A DNA stretch of 64,000 bases, taken from positions 62,001 through 126,000 of the forward strand of contig NZ_QGDC01000010.1 in the NCBI RefSeq assembly GCF_003324525.1, in the 5' to 3' direction. Position numbers and translations under genes: made by a program. Shown piece after piece: positions 35,718-44,770 of this stretch (position 1 is its first letter; each line of letters opens with the position of its first letter). The notes under the pieces were generated by a model. The model was not told where the DNA came from. It saw nothing but the letters and a program-made list of their open reading frames with translations, and did no database searches. This stretch comes from Mucilaginibacter hurinus. Its GTDB lineage: Bacteria > Bacteroidota > Bacteroidia > Sphingobacteriales > Sphingobacteriaceae.

Positions 35718-36629
35718 GTGAAAAAAACAGATACATCAAATACCACAAAGTATTATGCTGCCGCTATTGCGGCATTTGCAATATGGGGCTTTTTCAGCTT
35801 TGCTTTAATGCCTTTGCAGAACTATCCATCATTAGATATACTTTTTTACCGGGTATTTTTCTCTACTGTATTAATGCTGCTGATAACCGCTATTTTCAGG
35901 CGCCGCACGTTTAATGAGAATGTACAACTTTTTAGAAAGCTGGCCTACCATCAAAAAAAGAAAAGTGTGTTATTGAATATTGGCGGCGGCATATTCTTAA
36001 CAAGCAATTGGTTCTTTTTTATTTATGTAATGAACCACATCAGTATAAAAGCTACTTCGCTTGCTTACCTGGTTTGCCCCATACTTACCGCGCTACTGGC
36101 ATTCTTCGTATTGAAAGAGAAATTAAATAAGTATCAGCGACTGGCAATAGGCTTAAGTATAGGTGGCTGTCTGCTGCTGGCCCTTGGCAATATGCTGGAT
36201 ATGCTTTACAGCCTTGTAGTGGGGCTGTCATACGCGCTGTATCTGGTTAGCCAACGCCGTAATGCCGGGTTTGATAAGTTGCTGGTGCTTACTTTTCATT
36301 TTGTGATATCCGCAGTGTTGCTATTGCCGCTCTATCCTTTTTTTAGTGCCCGGTTACCTACCAGTGCTGATTTTTACAGCTATACGGCCATTATATCTGT
36401 TGTATTTACCATCATCCCGCTTTTTTTAAACCTCTATGCGCTGAAAGCCTTAACTTCATCAACAGTGGGTATGTTATTAAGCATTAACCCTCTAATTGGA
36501 TTTACTATTGCCGTTATAGTATTTCATGAGCCGGTTAACGCTATGCAGTTAACTGGTTATGCAGTGGTTTTTGCTGCTGTTGTAATCTTCAACATCCGGG
36601 TGAGCAAGAGTGTACGGTCAGGTAAATAA
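35718..36629 (+). CDS. EamA/RarD-family transporter (drug/metabolite superfamily)
   Basis: About 303 residues with ten hydrophobic helices in two EamA repeats. AAAIAAFAIWGFFSFALMPL at the start resembles RarD proteins; the second repeat ends TVGMLLSINPLIGFTIAVIVF. No ATG is available: the frame allows TTG at 35709 or GTG at 35718, and I prefer GTG because it gives the Lys-rich start MKKTDTSN. Members export small metabolites or drugs; substrate unknown. It stands alone between a divergent hypothetical gene and a convergent operon. Confidence 0.8.
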   Translation: MKKTDTSNTTKYYAAAIAAFAIWGFFSFALMPLQNYPSLDILFYRVFFSTVLMLLITAIFRRRTFNENVQLFRKLAYHQKKKSVLLNIGGGIFLTSNWFFFIYVMNHISIKATSLAYLVCPILTALLAFFVLKEKLNKYQRLAIGLSIGGCLLLALGNMLDMLYSLVVGLSYALYLVSQRRNAGFDKLLVLTFHFVISAVLLLPLYPFFSARLPTSADFYSYTAIISVVFTIIPLFLNLYALKALTSSTVGMLLSINPLIGFTIAVIVFHEPVNAMQLTGYAVVFAAVVIFNIRVSKSVRSGK

Positions 36630-36676
36630 ATTGACAACTGATATTGTGTATGGGCAACACTACTAAACGTTCAAAA

Positions 36677-36712
36677 AATCAACAACGCTGCTTAAAAGCA
36701 GCGTTGTTGATT
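36677..36712 (-). terminator. Hairpin terminator after the ricin/propeller operon
   Basis: 17-bp perfect arms (36677-36693 / 36696-36712). On the minus strand the stem is followed by TTTTTT, so it ends the 36728-41559 operon; it may also stop the EamA gene from the other side. Confidence 0.85.
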
Positions 36713-36727
36713 AGATAACTTAAGCCT

Positions 36728-38449
36728 TTAAAAAGTCCCCCGCTTCATCCTTACTTCGTAATGTCCATCGGTATACCGTCGGCTGGATACCGCAAAAATT
36801 GCGTTGCTGCCATCTACGGTTATGGAGTTTTCAATAGCGCCCTGGTCTGCCGGCAATCCCGGCCATGGCTGGGTAGGCGCGCTAAAGTTTTTGGCTACCG
36901 TGTTACCTATGCAAAAGCCCATGGTGCTTTTCTGCCAATCGTTTATTGTACGGCCACCATCATAATGAAACGATAATGCGGTATTACCATTAGGCAGCAA
37001 GGCAAGGTAAGGTGCACCGCCGAAATAACCGGGATTGGCCCGGTGCAGCCACCTGCGGCCATTAGCGACCGTGCCATATCCTCCGTACTTGAACTTTGCC
37101 GTACCTGTATTTGACCATACAATGTATGGCGAACTGGCAGCGTTAACGCTTTCAATAGCAAATGCCGCACCTTTGCCTGCACCCAGATGTATTGGGTTTG
37201 CCATGCCATCGCGCATATTGGCAGTAAAAGCAACAGTTTTTGGCAACGACCAGTTTACACCGTTATCCGGCGAGCTCTTCATGGTTATTTCCTGTTGCAG
37301 AATAGGAAAAACACCTGCTGAATAATAAGGCGCTTCGTTTGAGTAAAACACCTGTACCTCACCCGAACTGTATTGAATAAACGCGGGTTCCCAGCTGCGG
37401 CCATAAACTATAACCTGGTGGTTAGACCATGTTGCACCGTCATCGGTACTTCGCGACAGGTATACTTTATCGTTGGCATTATCATCTGTAACACCTATAG
37501 ATGTAAAGCCAAGTAATATATCACCATTAGCCAGTTTCTTAAAATTAGAATGATAGTAGTTTGCATCTGTACCGCTTGGTTCAAACGATTTTATCAGCGT
37601 CCATGTAGCCCCGTTATCGGTGCTTTTTGCCACGGCTATTTTACCGGGTGACAGATACGTATGAAAGTTATACGTAGCCAATAACGTGGTTGACGACAAT
37701 CGCATAACACGGCCATAGCGTGCGCTTACCGCTGCCGCGTGCGAAATTTTTACACCATCCCCAGCGGGCCAGCTAACAGACAAGGTTGGAGAACTTGCAT
37801 CAGCCGGAGGCGTATCATCAGGCGCGGCAAATGATGCAACCCATTGCTGCGATTCGGGGGCCGTTGATGACAACGGGCGCTGCGTCATAAAGGTTCCGTT
37901 AGCAGGATTATTACCTTCAAGCGTCATATACTTACCACTATTTTTATTCTTGATTCGCCACCAGTAGGTACCGCTTACGTTAACGGGTTCAAAACTCCAT
38001 AATTGCGAGGGGGAGCCCGTATAAGGGTATTGACGTATGATCTGACCGTCGGCGGTTGAGCCGGCAAAAAGATCCATTACCTTACCGCTTTTTACATTTA
38101 TTATACGGTAATAATTTACGCCGCTTTCAGTTGATATACGCTGAACGTCCCAGCGCTGGTGTGGGTTGTCGCCGGCAGTGTATGCGTCCCATTGCTTTAC
38201 TTCTGCGCCATCGGTAGTTACCGCGCCGCCTATTTCAACCAACCGGTAAGGGTTAACTGTAGATGTTTTACGCGATGCGATAAAATACCGGCCATTAGCA
38301 ATAACAATACCGTTGTTGGCTTTGGGCCGGTCTGAACCCTTTATTGCCGATTTCTCCCCGGGGTTAAATGTGTCTTTTTTGCTGCAGCTTTGCATAAAGA
38401 AAGCTGTGGCTATTAAGGCAATACCGATACTAATATTTTTAATGTTCAT
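36728..38449 (-). CDS. Lipoprotein with ricin-type lectin domain and sialidase-like BNR propeller
   Basis: 573 residues. Lipobox FFMQSC (Cys22). A ricin-type beta-trefoil covers about 48-205, with QRWDVQRI, QLWSFEPV and QQWVASF as the three QxW-like repeats. From about 222 a propeller with Asp-box repeats follows: KSTDNGATWTLI, RSTDDGATWSNH and SSPDNGVNWSLP, as in sialidases. The sialidase Arg triad and FRIP motif are not obvious, so the substrate may differ. Surface-anchored glycan hydrolysis or binding is likely. Last gene of three tandem genes with the same layout. Confidence 0.75.
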   Translation of the reverse strand: MNIKNISIGIALIATAFFMQSCSKKDTFNPGEKSAIKGSDRPKANNGIVIANGRYFIASRKTSTVNPYRLVEIGGAVTTDGAEVKQWDAYTAGDNPHQRWDVQRISTESGVNYYRIINVKSGKVMDLFAGSTADGQIIRQYPYTGSPSQLWSFEPVNVSGTYWWRIKNKNSGKYMTLEGNNPANGTFMTQRPLSSTAPESQQWVASFAAPDDTPPADASSPTLSVSWPAGDGVKISHAAAVSARYGRVMRLSSTTLLATYNFHTYLSPGKIAVAKSTDNGATWTLIKSFEPSGTDANYYHSNFKKLANGDILLGFTSIGVTDDNANDKVYLSRSTDDGATWSNHQVIVYGRSWEPAFIQYSSGEVQVFYSNEAPYYSAGVFPILQQEITMKSSPDNGVNWSLPKTVAFTANMRDGMANPIHLGAGKGAAFAIESVNAASSPYIVWSNTGTAKFKYGGYGTVANGRRWLHRANPGYFGGAPYLALLPNGNTALSFHYDGGRTINDWQKSTMGFCIGNTVAKNFSAPTQPWPGLPADQGAIENSITVDGSNAIFAVSSRRYTDGHYEVRMKRGTF

Positions 38450-38473
38450 AATTTTTTGGATGTATATAAGTGA

Positions 38474-39919
38474 TTAAGGCTCCCAGTCAATTGGCGCGAG
38501 GTACAAACCGTTTTTGCCTAAGCCGCAATGGCTGGCCCACCATTGGCCGCCTTCCCCCTGCAGTACCTCAGCGGCATGGGCCTTTATAACACCTACTTTT
38601 TGAAACGAAGTAAAGTTAAAAGGGTCTGTTCCGCGATACACGTCTGTAACCTCATATTTTGTTTCCCACGGAAATCCACCCCAGCACCTGAACAGGTAAT
38701 AATATGAACCCACTTTAGCTACATATGGCGACTCAGTAAGATAATCATTTGTGTAATCGCTGAATGCTACCTTGCGGCCGCTCCATCCGCTTGTTAAGCT
38801 GGCACTTGTGCGATAGGCTACGATGTTTAGCCCAAAATCGGTAGCATTACCGTTAGCGGTTGCAGAGTAATACATTACCCACTGGCTACCAATTTTCATT
38901 ACCCGCGGATCGCGCGCCAGGTAACCGTCAATAAATAAATTTACAGGCGCCGACCAGTTATACAAATCTGTTGAAGTACGCACCCGCATTTGCATTTGGT
39001 GGCTGCTTATGCCCCCCGAATAAAACATATAGTATTTTGCCGTAGCTGCGTCATATACCACATGTGGCGCCCATATCGGGTTCCACCCTCCGGGAGTTAC
39101 CTCACTCGGGTGACGCTGAATATCAGCTTTCGGGTTCCAGTCAATTTGATCAAGTGTGCTGGCTGTAGCATGTGCAAAGCTTATCTCCTTTCCTCCATCA
39201 ATATCATCGGTATCCCACTTGCGTGTAATGCCGAACATATGCCATATGCCATTGGTGTGCTGTATAAAACAATGATCGTTTATATAATATTGCTGTCCGC
39301 CCGGCTGGGGATTGTAAATATGTATACGGGCACCCAGTACCGGATACGTGAGATTATAAAAATGAAAGTACTGGCTACCGGCTGCGGTATAAGCGGCTTG
39401 TATCAATGTTGTGCCATCAGCTCCGGGTGTGCTTTGCAGTGTAATAGCCAAACCGCTTGATTTGTTGGTTATGTAGTATAGCCCGTAGCCGCCTACATAT
39501 ATTATGCGCCACAACTGCTTATCATCCGCAGTTACTGTTTTTTGCACCAGTTGTACACCCGATGAATTGCCTGGTGCAGCCAATGCCTTGCCGCTGGCTA
39601 CGCTTACAATTTTAAAGTAATCAATACCGCCAACGGTTTGCTTGGTAAGGTCCCAGTTTTGCGAATTGGTGGGCTTGTAATACCATTGATGTATGCCGGC
39701 GCCATCGCTCAGTGCATTACCTACTACACAAACAGACTTATTAGGGTTTTGATATTGCGTGAACTTCCACCGGCCATTAACCAGCGGATCTCCTCCTTCC
39801 CATAAAGTAGCCTTTTTACTATCAAGCTGTTTTGCCGGTTGAAGATTGGCATCCCGCTTACAGCCTTCAAAAATTACCAGCATACATGCTGATAACAGTA
39901 TAAGTAATTGTTTCTTCAT
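38474..39919 (-). CDS. Lipoprotein with ricin-type lectin domain and GH43/GH32-like propeller
   Basis: I choose the ATG at 39919 (481 residues) because it gives a signal with lipobox (MKKQLLILLSACM, VIFEGC, Cys20); the frame is open upstream to 40099 but that part has no signal. A beta-trefoil at about 40-190 carries QNWDLTKQ, QLWRIIYV and QYFHFYNL. The propeller has NDHCFIQHTNGIWH, YLARDPRVMKIG and LTESPYVAKVG, which fit the Asp, RDP-type Asp and Glu of the GH32/GH43 superfamily. Likely a surface glycosidase acting on plant or fungal polysaccharide. It lies 62 bp after the GH43 gene and 24 bp before the BNR gene. Confidence 0.78.
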   Translation of the reverse strand: MKKQLLILLSACMLVIFEGCKRDANLQPAKQLDSKKATLWEGGDPLVNGRWKFTQYQNPNKSVCVVGNALSDGAGIHQWYYKPTNSQNWDLTKQTVGGIDYFKIVSVASGKALAAPGNSSGVQLVQKTVTADDKQLWRIIYVGGYGLYYITNKSSGLAITLQSTPGADGTTLIQAAYTAAGSQYFHFYNLTYPVLGARIHIYNPQPGGQQYYINDHCFIQHTNGIWHMFGITRKWDTDDIDGGKEISFAHATASTLDQIDWNPKADIQRHPSEVTPGGWNPIWAPHVVYDAATAKYYMFYSGGISSHQMQMRVRTSTDLYNWSAPVNLFIDGYLARDPRVMKIGSQWVMYYSATANGNATDFGLNIVAYRTSASLTSGWSGRKVAFSDYTNDYLTESPYVAKVGSYYYLFRCWGGFPWETKYEVTDVYRGTDPFNFTSFQKVGVIKAHAAEVLQGEGGQWWASHCGLGKNGLYLAPIDWEP

Positions 39920-39981
39920 AACTAATGTGATTAAATAAATAAGTAATCTCCGGGCTGGTTTAAGCCCGGAGGTTATTTGTA

Positions 39982-41559
39982 TTATTCGCCTGAGGGTTGG
40001 CGTATCGGTGTATTTATATTTAACGGAGCTCCAAAAACCGGTTCGCCATTGCCGGCCCAAAGGAACGGCTGCATACGTGGGCTGCGCGAAGGCACACACG
40101 CCTGGCCGGCCGGGTAAGATTGATTACTGGCATGATAAACTATCCAATCTTCATTACCCGCTACAGATTTAAAGAATGAACAATGACCCGGTGCGTATAC
40201 CGAATTGCCTGTACTCTTTTCAAACACCGGCACATTTTTCTTTTGCCACGATGATGCACTTAACGGCGCCCCAGCATTATTTAATTTTATTAGCCCCAGC
40301 TTATAATCATCCGTCCAGCAGCCTGAACCCGAATAAATGATAAAGGTGGCACCGTTAACCGGGCTTTTCAGCACTTGGGGTGCTTCGTTTACCAGGCCGT
40401 TGGTTTCCCAGCTGTAAATCGGCTCGGCAATTTTTACACGCGCGCCGGATATAGTTACCGGGTTGCTCATAGGCGCTATATAAATCTGCTGTATTCCTTT
40501 TTGCGAGATATTCTGATGAGTCCAGCTTGACCAGAGGAAGTAAAGATTGCTTCCCAACTTCAACACTGTGCCATCAATAGAAAATATGCCGCCTGTGTTC
40601 ATTTCTCCAATGTAGTTCCACGTACCTTGAGTGGGGTCGGCACTCGCGTTTTCAAGCACATGCATACGGTGGCTAAGGTCATTCTCACCGTCTGTATATG
40701 AAGCTGCGAAATAAATATACCATTTATTATTAAGGAAGTGCAGCTCAGGCGCCCATAGTCTTTTTGAATACGATGTGCCCGCCGGCGGCGTAAACACTAC
40801 AGTGCCCCAACCCCATACCCGCATATCTGACATTTTTGACACTTTACGGATAATGAGATTTGAACCGGTAGTGTTCATATAATAATACACGTTATCCTTT
40901 TCAACTACCCAAGGGTCGGGCCCGTCTTGCAATATGGAGTTGTAAAAATAGTCGTCGAGGTTCATCATAGTGAACCACTTAGGTGCAGTATCATCATTTG
41001 CACCAAGCAGTAACTTAGCACCGTCTGCCCCCGGGTTACCACCGTTTTGCGATAAGGTAAGGGCCAGGCCCGTAGCTTTATTTACCAAGATATATAATCC
41101 ATATATACCTTTTGGCGTAATTTTCCATAGCTGTTTTGCATCACCGGCTACGTAATCCCACTGTTCAACTTCGCTGCCCCTCACAGCCCCGTTCGGCGAC
41201 TGCATGTACTTCTGGCTATCAGTATTTCTTAACGTATAAAATCGCGTTCCATTGATAAGACCACGGTCTTCAATGTACCATTTCTGGCTTGCATGTTGGC
41301 TGGCGTAGCTCCAGTGATGTATTTTTACGCCGTTGCCGTCGGCCTGCCCTACGGTTGATACCGCTTTTGTGTTATACTGATGCTGAAATATCCGGTAAGT
41401 GCCGGTTACAATGGCATCATCAGGAGCCCAGTGTCCGGCTTTTTTATTTTTTCCGGCAACATCAGCAGGCGATTTACCTGCCAGTTCATTTTTTTTACAG
41501 CTTTGCAGCATGAGCAAAGCACCTGCCGTAAGCAGGCCCAGTAGTCTCAATTTTCTCAT
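39982..41559 (-). CDS. Lipoprotein with ricin-type lectin domain and GH43 glycosidase
   Basis: 525 residues. Lipobox LMLQSC (Cys21). The beta-trefoil (about 52-200) has QKWYIEDR, QLWKITPK and KWFTMMN. The GH43 five-bladed propeller carries the full acidic triad: D215 in GPDPWVVE, D329 in FSIDGTVL and E392 in VNEAPQVL. Enzymes of this type release arabinose or xylose from side chains. It is the first gene of the triad, with an 800-bp non-coding region upstream that should hold the promoter. No SusC/SusD pair lies next to it, unlike most polysaccharide loci. Confidence 0.85.
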   Translation of the reverse strand: MRKLRLLGLLTAGALLMLQSCKKNELAGKSPADVAGKNKKAGHWAPDDAIVTGTYRIFQHQYNTKAVSTVGQADGNGVKIHHWSYASQHASQKWYIEDRGLINGTRFYTLRNTDSQKYMQSPNGAVRGSEVEQWDYVAGDAKQLWKITPKGIYGLYILVNKATGLALTLSQNGGNPGADGAKLLLGANDDTAPKWFTMMNLDDYFYNSILQDGPDPWVVEKDNVYYYMNTTGSNLIIRKVSKMSDMRVWGWGTVVFTPPAGTSYSKRLWAPELHFLNNKWYIYFAASYTDGENDLSHRMHVLENASADPTQGTWNYIGEMNTGGIFSIDGTVLKLGSNLYFLWSSWTHQNISQKGIQQIYIAPMSNPVTISGARVKIAEPIYSWETNGLVNEAPQVLKSPVNGATFIIYSGSGCWTDDYKLGLIKLNNAGAPLSASSWQKKNVPVFEKSTGNSVYAPGHCSFFKSVAGNEDWIVYHASNQSYPAGQACVPSRSPRMQPFLWAGNGEPVFGAPLNINTPIRQPSGE

Positions 41560-42362
41560 AATTTTTATTTCAAGGTTAATAATTGGTGGCTATGTAATCA
41601 TGCTGTGACCCGGAGCGATCAATTATTGACAACCCCAGAGTGAGCACAGATTTGTGAATCGAACGGTTAAAGTAAAGTCGGTAAATAATCAGCAGGCAGG
41701 TGTAGTTACATTTTTAACTTACGCTCCTGTTAGTTTATCCAAGTTTAGTTTGCATTCCTCACGCATTTGCAGATGCAACATAGCCCTGGCCGCGAGTAGC
41801 CCAAATGGTTTGAAGTTTTTCATAATTTAATTTTTGGCAATTGGTATTGATAAATCTAAAGGAGGGAATAACCGAAAAATGATGTTTTATTACCAATTAT
41901 TGATGAAATATTGGCTTTTGGGTAAGTAATTTTTTTTAGTGTTGCTTTGATTTATTTCTACAATCGATTACATCCTGTTTTATGCTAAATCATTTTTTTA
42001 AACCCAAAATCACTATATATTACAATTGTAAAATTGATTTAAAAGCTGGCCTGCAAAGTGTACGATTAACAATTACTGTAGAAAATACAGTAATTAAACC
42101 ATTGACTATTAACTATATATCCATAAATATTTAAATTAATAAGCAAAAAAAGCGTATAAATGTACTTTTGCCATTTATTTTTGTAAGTGTCTTTATTTAA
42201 ACAATCCGTTTACCTGGCCATGCTTACATAAGCATTTACGGTAATTACTTGGAAAATTTATTGGCAAACTCTGACGTAGCAGAGACGTCAGTTAATATTC
42301 ACGATAACAAAACGTTTACACGTATAGTTCGAATATCTAAATTTGAGTACATCAAGGAGCTA
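41560..42362. other. Long AT-rich non-coding region upstream of the lectin-glycosidase operon
   Basis: About 800 bp with only doubtful ORFs. It contains a 34-codon minus-strand ORF (41719-41823), a plus-strand 52-codon frame from TTG at 42249 that runs into the next gene, an imperfect inverted repeat (about 41576-41586 / 41620-41630) and a 7-bp inverted repeat at 42271-42291 (ctgacgt / acgtcag). Otherwise nothing is recognised. Confidence 0.5.
41719..41823 (-). CDS. Possible small ORF (34 aa)
   Basis: Starts MKNFKPFGLLAARAMLHLQ and ends LDKLTGA. It is 160 bp upstream of the GH43 gene on the same strand, preceded on that strand by an A/T-rich stretch and a ggaggg-like sequence (about 41860). 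Amphipathic helix with several Met/Leu. No known family; could be a leader peptide or chance. Confidence 0.25.
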   Translation of the reverse strand: MKNFKPFGLLAARAMLHLQMREECKLNLDKLTGA

Positions 42363-42758
42363 CTAAAAAATATCCGGGTCTCTTTCGGGGAAGTTCTCGC
42401 CTGCTAAAATGATTATACTGCTATCGGCATTGGCTTTCATGGTAATAAGCATCGTGTGATCCATATCGATGTCCTTGTCAGAACAACCATAATGGATATT
42501 TACCCCATATTTAACGCTGAACTTGCCCTCGCCTGATTTGTTGACATGGATAGAATCTTGTTCTATCATTACCTCCTGTACCGCTCCCCGCTCCTCCCAA
42601 TGGTAAGATGTGAGCATGTTTGAAATAGCAGGAAGATGTTGGTTTAGTTCGTGATAAATAATAGCTGCATTTACTTCATTGCTATCTTGATTTATAGCAT
42701 TTTTAAATGATAAAGGGACGGAAATAGCTGTTTGCTCCTGCATAAGCAAATTTAACAA
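42363..42758 (-). CDS. Hypothetical protein (131 aa)
   Basis: A soluble protein beginning MLNLLMQEQTAISVPLSF. Central part HLPAISNMLTSYHWEERG, then beta-rich end (GKFSVKYGVNIHYGC, HTMLITMKANADSSIIILAG) and a final PERDPDIF. No signal or membrane helix, no recognised motif. It is the last gene of the DUF1599-aroK run, 23 bp after the 103-residue gene, so co-transcription is likely. Confidence 0.55.
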   Translation of the reverse strand: MLNLLMQEQTAISVPLSFKNAINQDSNEVNAAIIYHELNQHLPAISNMLTSYHWEERGAVQEVMIEQDSIHVNKSGEGKFSVKYGVNIHYGCSDKDIDMDHTMLITMKANADSSIIILAGENFPERDPDIF

Positions 42759-42781
42759 TATCTAATATGCAATGTAGAATA

Positions 42782-43093
42782 CTATACAGCCAGATGATGA
42801 CCCGGGCGCGGATCTTCAGGCAGTATTTCCATTTCGGGATAATTAATGTATTCAGCGTACCACTGTATCGCACCTACCACATCCAGCGCGTCTTCCGCGG
42901 TTATGTTAATGGTTTCAAAGGCGTATAGTTTATCATGGGCATAACCGTACAGCTGTATTTCATTATTGTCAGCACTAAATCTGTCACTGTTAAGGCAAAA
43001 AACCCTTACCTTAAGGCTTGTATCCCTTGAGTGAATAATATCTCGGCACGGGTCGTTCGGATCGGTCGCTAACAGGTACACATTGTGGTCCAT
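42782..43093 (-). CDS. Hypothetical protein (103 aa)
   Basis: Starts MDHNVYLLATDPNDPCRD; acidic, with two short beta segments (LKVRVFCLNSDRF, NEIQLYGYAHDKLYAF) and a helix (ALDVVGAIQWYAEYI). No signal, no membrane helix and no family recognised. Lies 64 bp after aroK and 23 bp before the 131-residue gene, same strand. Confidence 0.55.
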   Translation of the reverse strand: MDHNVYLLATDPNDPCRDIIHSRDTSLKVRVFCLNSDRFSADNNEIQLYGYAHDKLYAFETINITAEDALDVVGAIQWYAEYINYPEMEILPEDPRPGHHLAV

Positions 43094-43157
43094 AATAACT
43101 GTTTAACAACATTGACATGGGATGGTTTGCTCAATTTATTAAAAGAGAATTAGAAGG

Positions 43158-43703
43158 CTAAACATGCAACTCGGCTTGAAGCCCTTCTACCGACAAATCA
43201 ATGCCGTTAACAATGTACTCTGCCTGCTCGTAATATCCTTCGCGCTCGGCAAGTTTGGCAGTGATAAAGGCTACCAGCTCATCGCCCTTTTTGCCTTGGA
43301 GCACAGGACGTTCAGTCTTGCTATTTTCCAGCCGGCCGGCAAGAGTTTTGGGCGAAAGTTTGATATATACGGTTTTTCCGTGCGCGTTCATCCATTCCAT
43401 ATTATCAAAAAAACACGGTACCCCGCCGCCTGTTGATATCACTGTTTTTGCTGGATATAACGTTTCTTTAAGGACTGATGATTCCAATTTGCGAAAGGCA
43501 TGCTCGCCATAGGATGAAAAATAGTCGGCTATGCTCATACCGGCTTTTTCTTCCAATGCGTGATCTAAATCAACAAATGAGTATTGTAAATGCGCAGCAA
43601 GCTTGCGGCCCCAGGTTGTTTTACCGCACCCCATAAAGCCTACAAAAAATATCAGGTCTTTGCCGCTTCCTGAATCGTCGTTGTTAACAGATATATCAAT
43701 CAT
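43158..43703 (-). CDS. aroK: Shikimate kinase
   Basis: 181 residues. P-loop G22-F-M-G-C-G-K28-T at FVGFMGCGKTTWG, followed by DLDHALEEKAGMSIADYF (Asp-Leu-Asp of the Mg and shikimate site), FRKLESSVL and STGGGVPC, the last binding shikimate. It phosphorylates shikimate in the pathway to aromatic amino acids. An N-terminal extension of about 15 residues is acidic (DISVNNDDSGSG). It starts 3 bp after the permease gene, so it is translated from the same message. Confidence 0.95.
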   Translation of the reverse strand: MIDISVNNDDSGSGKDLIFFVGFMGCGKTTWGRKLAAHLQYSFVDLDHALEEKAGMSIADYFSSYGEHAFRKLESSVLKETLYPAKTVISTGGGVPCFFDNMEWMNAHGKTVYIKLSPKTLAGRLENSKTERPVLQGKKGDELVAFITAKLAEREGYYEQAEYIVNGIDLSVEGLQAELHV

Positions 43704-43706
43704 TTA

Positions 43707-44765
43707 TTATACAGCTTTTACGCGAGGATCAATCCAAACATATACAACATCTACCAAAATATTAATAACGGTAAAAATAAAAGCGATAAATAGCAAAGAA
43801 CCCATTATAACCGGGAAATCAGACATTTCAAGCGCTTCGACTGTAGCCTTCCCCAAACCGTTATAGCCAAACACGTATTCTACAAAAAACGAACCTGCCA
43901 GTAGGGATGCAAACCAGCTGGCTATGGCGGTAACAACCGGGTTTAACGCGTTTTTTAGCGCATGGCGATACACTATTGCGTTATTACTTAAACCCTTTGC
44001 CTTTGCCGTACGGATGTAATCTTGTGCCAGTACATCAAGCATAGCATTACGGGTAAGCTGCACAATTATAGCCAACGGCCGAAGGCCAAGGGCCACAGCG
44101 GGTAATATTAAATTTTTGATAGTCATCACCTCCCCTTCAAATGGATCATAACTATACAAACTGCCCGACATATTTAAGCCGGTATATTCGCTTAATACAA
44201 AACCAAACAGCCAGGCAATGATGATGCCTGCAAAAAATGAGGGCGCAGAAATCCCTAAAGTGGAAAGACTGATACAAACTCTGTCTATCCATGTATTTTG
44301 ATGCACGGCACATGTAACACCCAGGAATACACCAACCACAATAGCTATCAGCATGGCCGAGGCGGCGAGTATCAGGGTATTTGGCACAACGCCTGCCAGC
44401 GTAACGGTTACATTTTGATGGGTTTGGTATGAGCGGCGTAAGTAGGGCCACTTTATGGCCAGTACCTTATCATGCCACACTTTAAAAAGTGCGGCGTAAC
44501 CGTATCGTTGTTGTTCAGCAGCGGTGTTTACGTGCACACCTAAGGGCGAGAGATCATTAAGATAGTAAACAAACTGTACAGGTAACGGCTTATCCAACCC
44601 AAATTCTTTACGTACCGCCTCCAACGATTGCACGTCGGCGCGCTGCCCCTGAGTCATCCTGGCGGGGTCAACAGGCAGAATATTAAACAGGAAAAAAACT
44701 ACCACTATAACACCCAGCATTACTGCCAATGCGTATCCTGCTTTGCGAATGAGATAGTGTATCAT
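43707..44765 (-). CDS. ABC transporter permease of the DppB/OppB type
   Basis: 352 residues with about six transmembrane helices. It has the DppB-type start (LIRKAGYALAVMLGVIVVVF, LPVDPARMTQGQR) and the EAA loop for ATPase contact (DYIRTAKAKGLSNNAIVYRHALKNAL). No substrate-binding protein, second permease or ATPase is next to it, a situation common in Bacteroidota. It imports peptides or a related solute through the inner membrane if its partners exist elsewhere. Five bp after the DoxX gene. Confidence 0.9.
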   Translation of the reverse strand: MIHYLIRKAGYALAVMLGVIVVVFFLFNILPVDPARMTQGQRADVQSLEAVRKEFGLDKPLPVQFVYYLNDLSPLGVHVNTAAEQQRYGYAALFKVWHDKVLAIKWPYLRRSYQTHQNVTVTLAGVVPNTLILAASAMLIAIVVGVFLGVTCAVHQNTWIDRVCISLSTLGISAPSFFAGIIIAWLFGFVLSEYTGLNMSGSLYSYDPFEGEVMTIKNLILPAVALGLRPLAIIVQLTRNAMLDVLAQDYIRTAKAKGLSNNAIVYRHALKNALNPVVTAIASWFASLLAGSFFVEYVFGYNGLGKATVEALEMSDFPVIMGSLLFIAFIFTVINILVDVVYVWIDPRVKAV

Positions 44766-44770
44766 TGTAG

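Noticed and set aside
42249..42407. Plus-strand 52-codon frame from TTG
   Set aside because: Non-ATG start and antisense overlap with a neighbouring gene; kept only as a weak observation.
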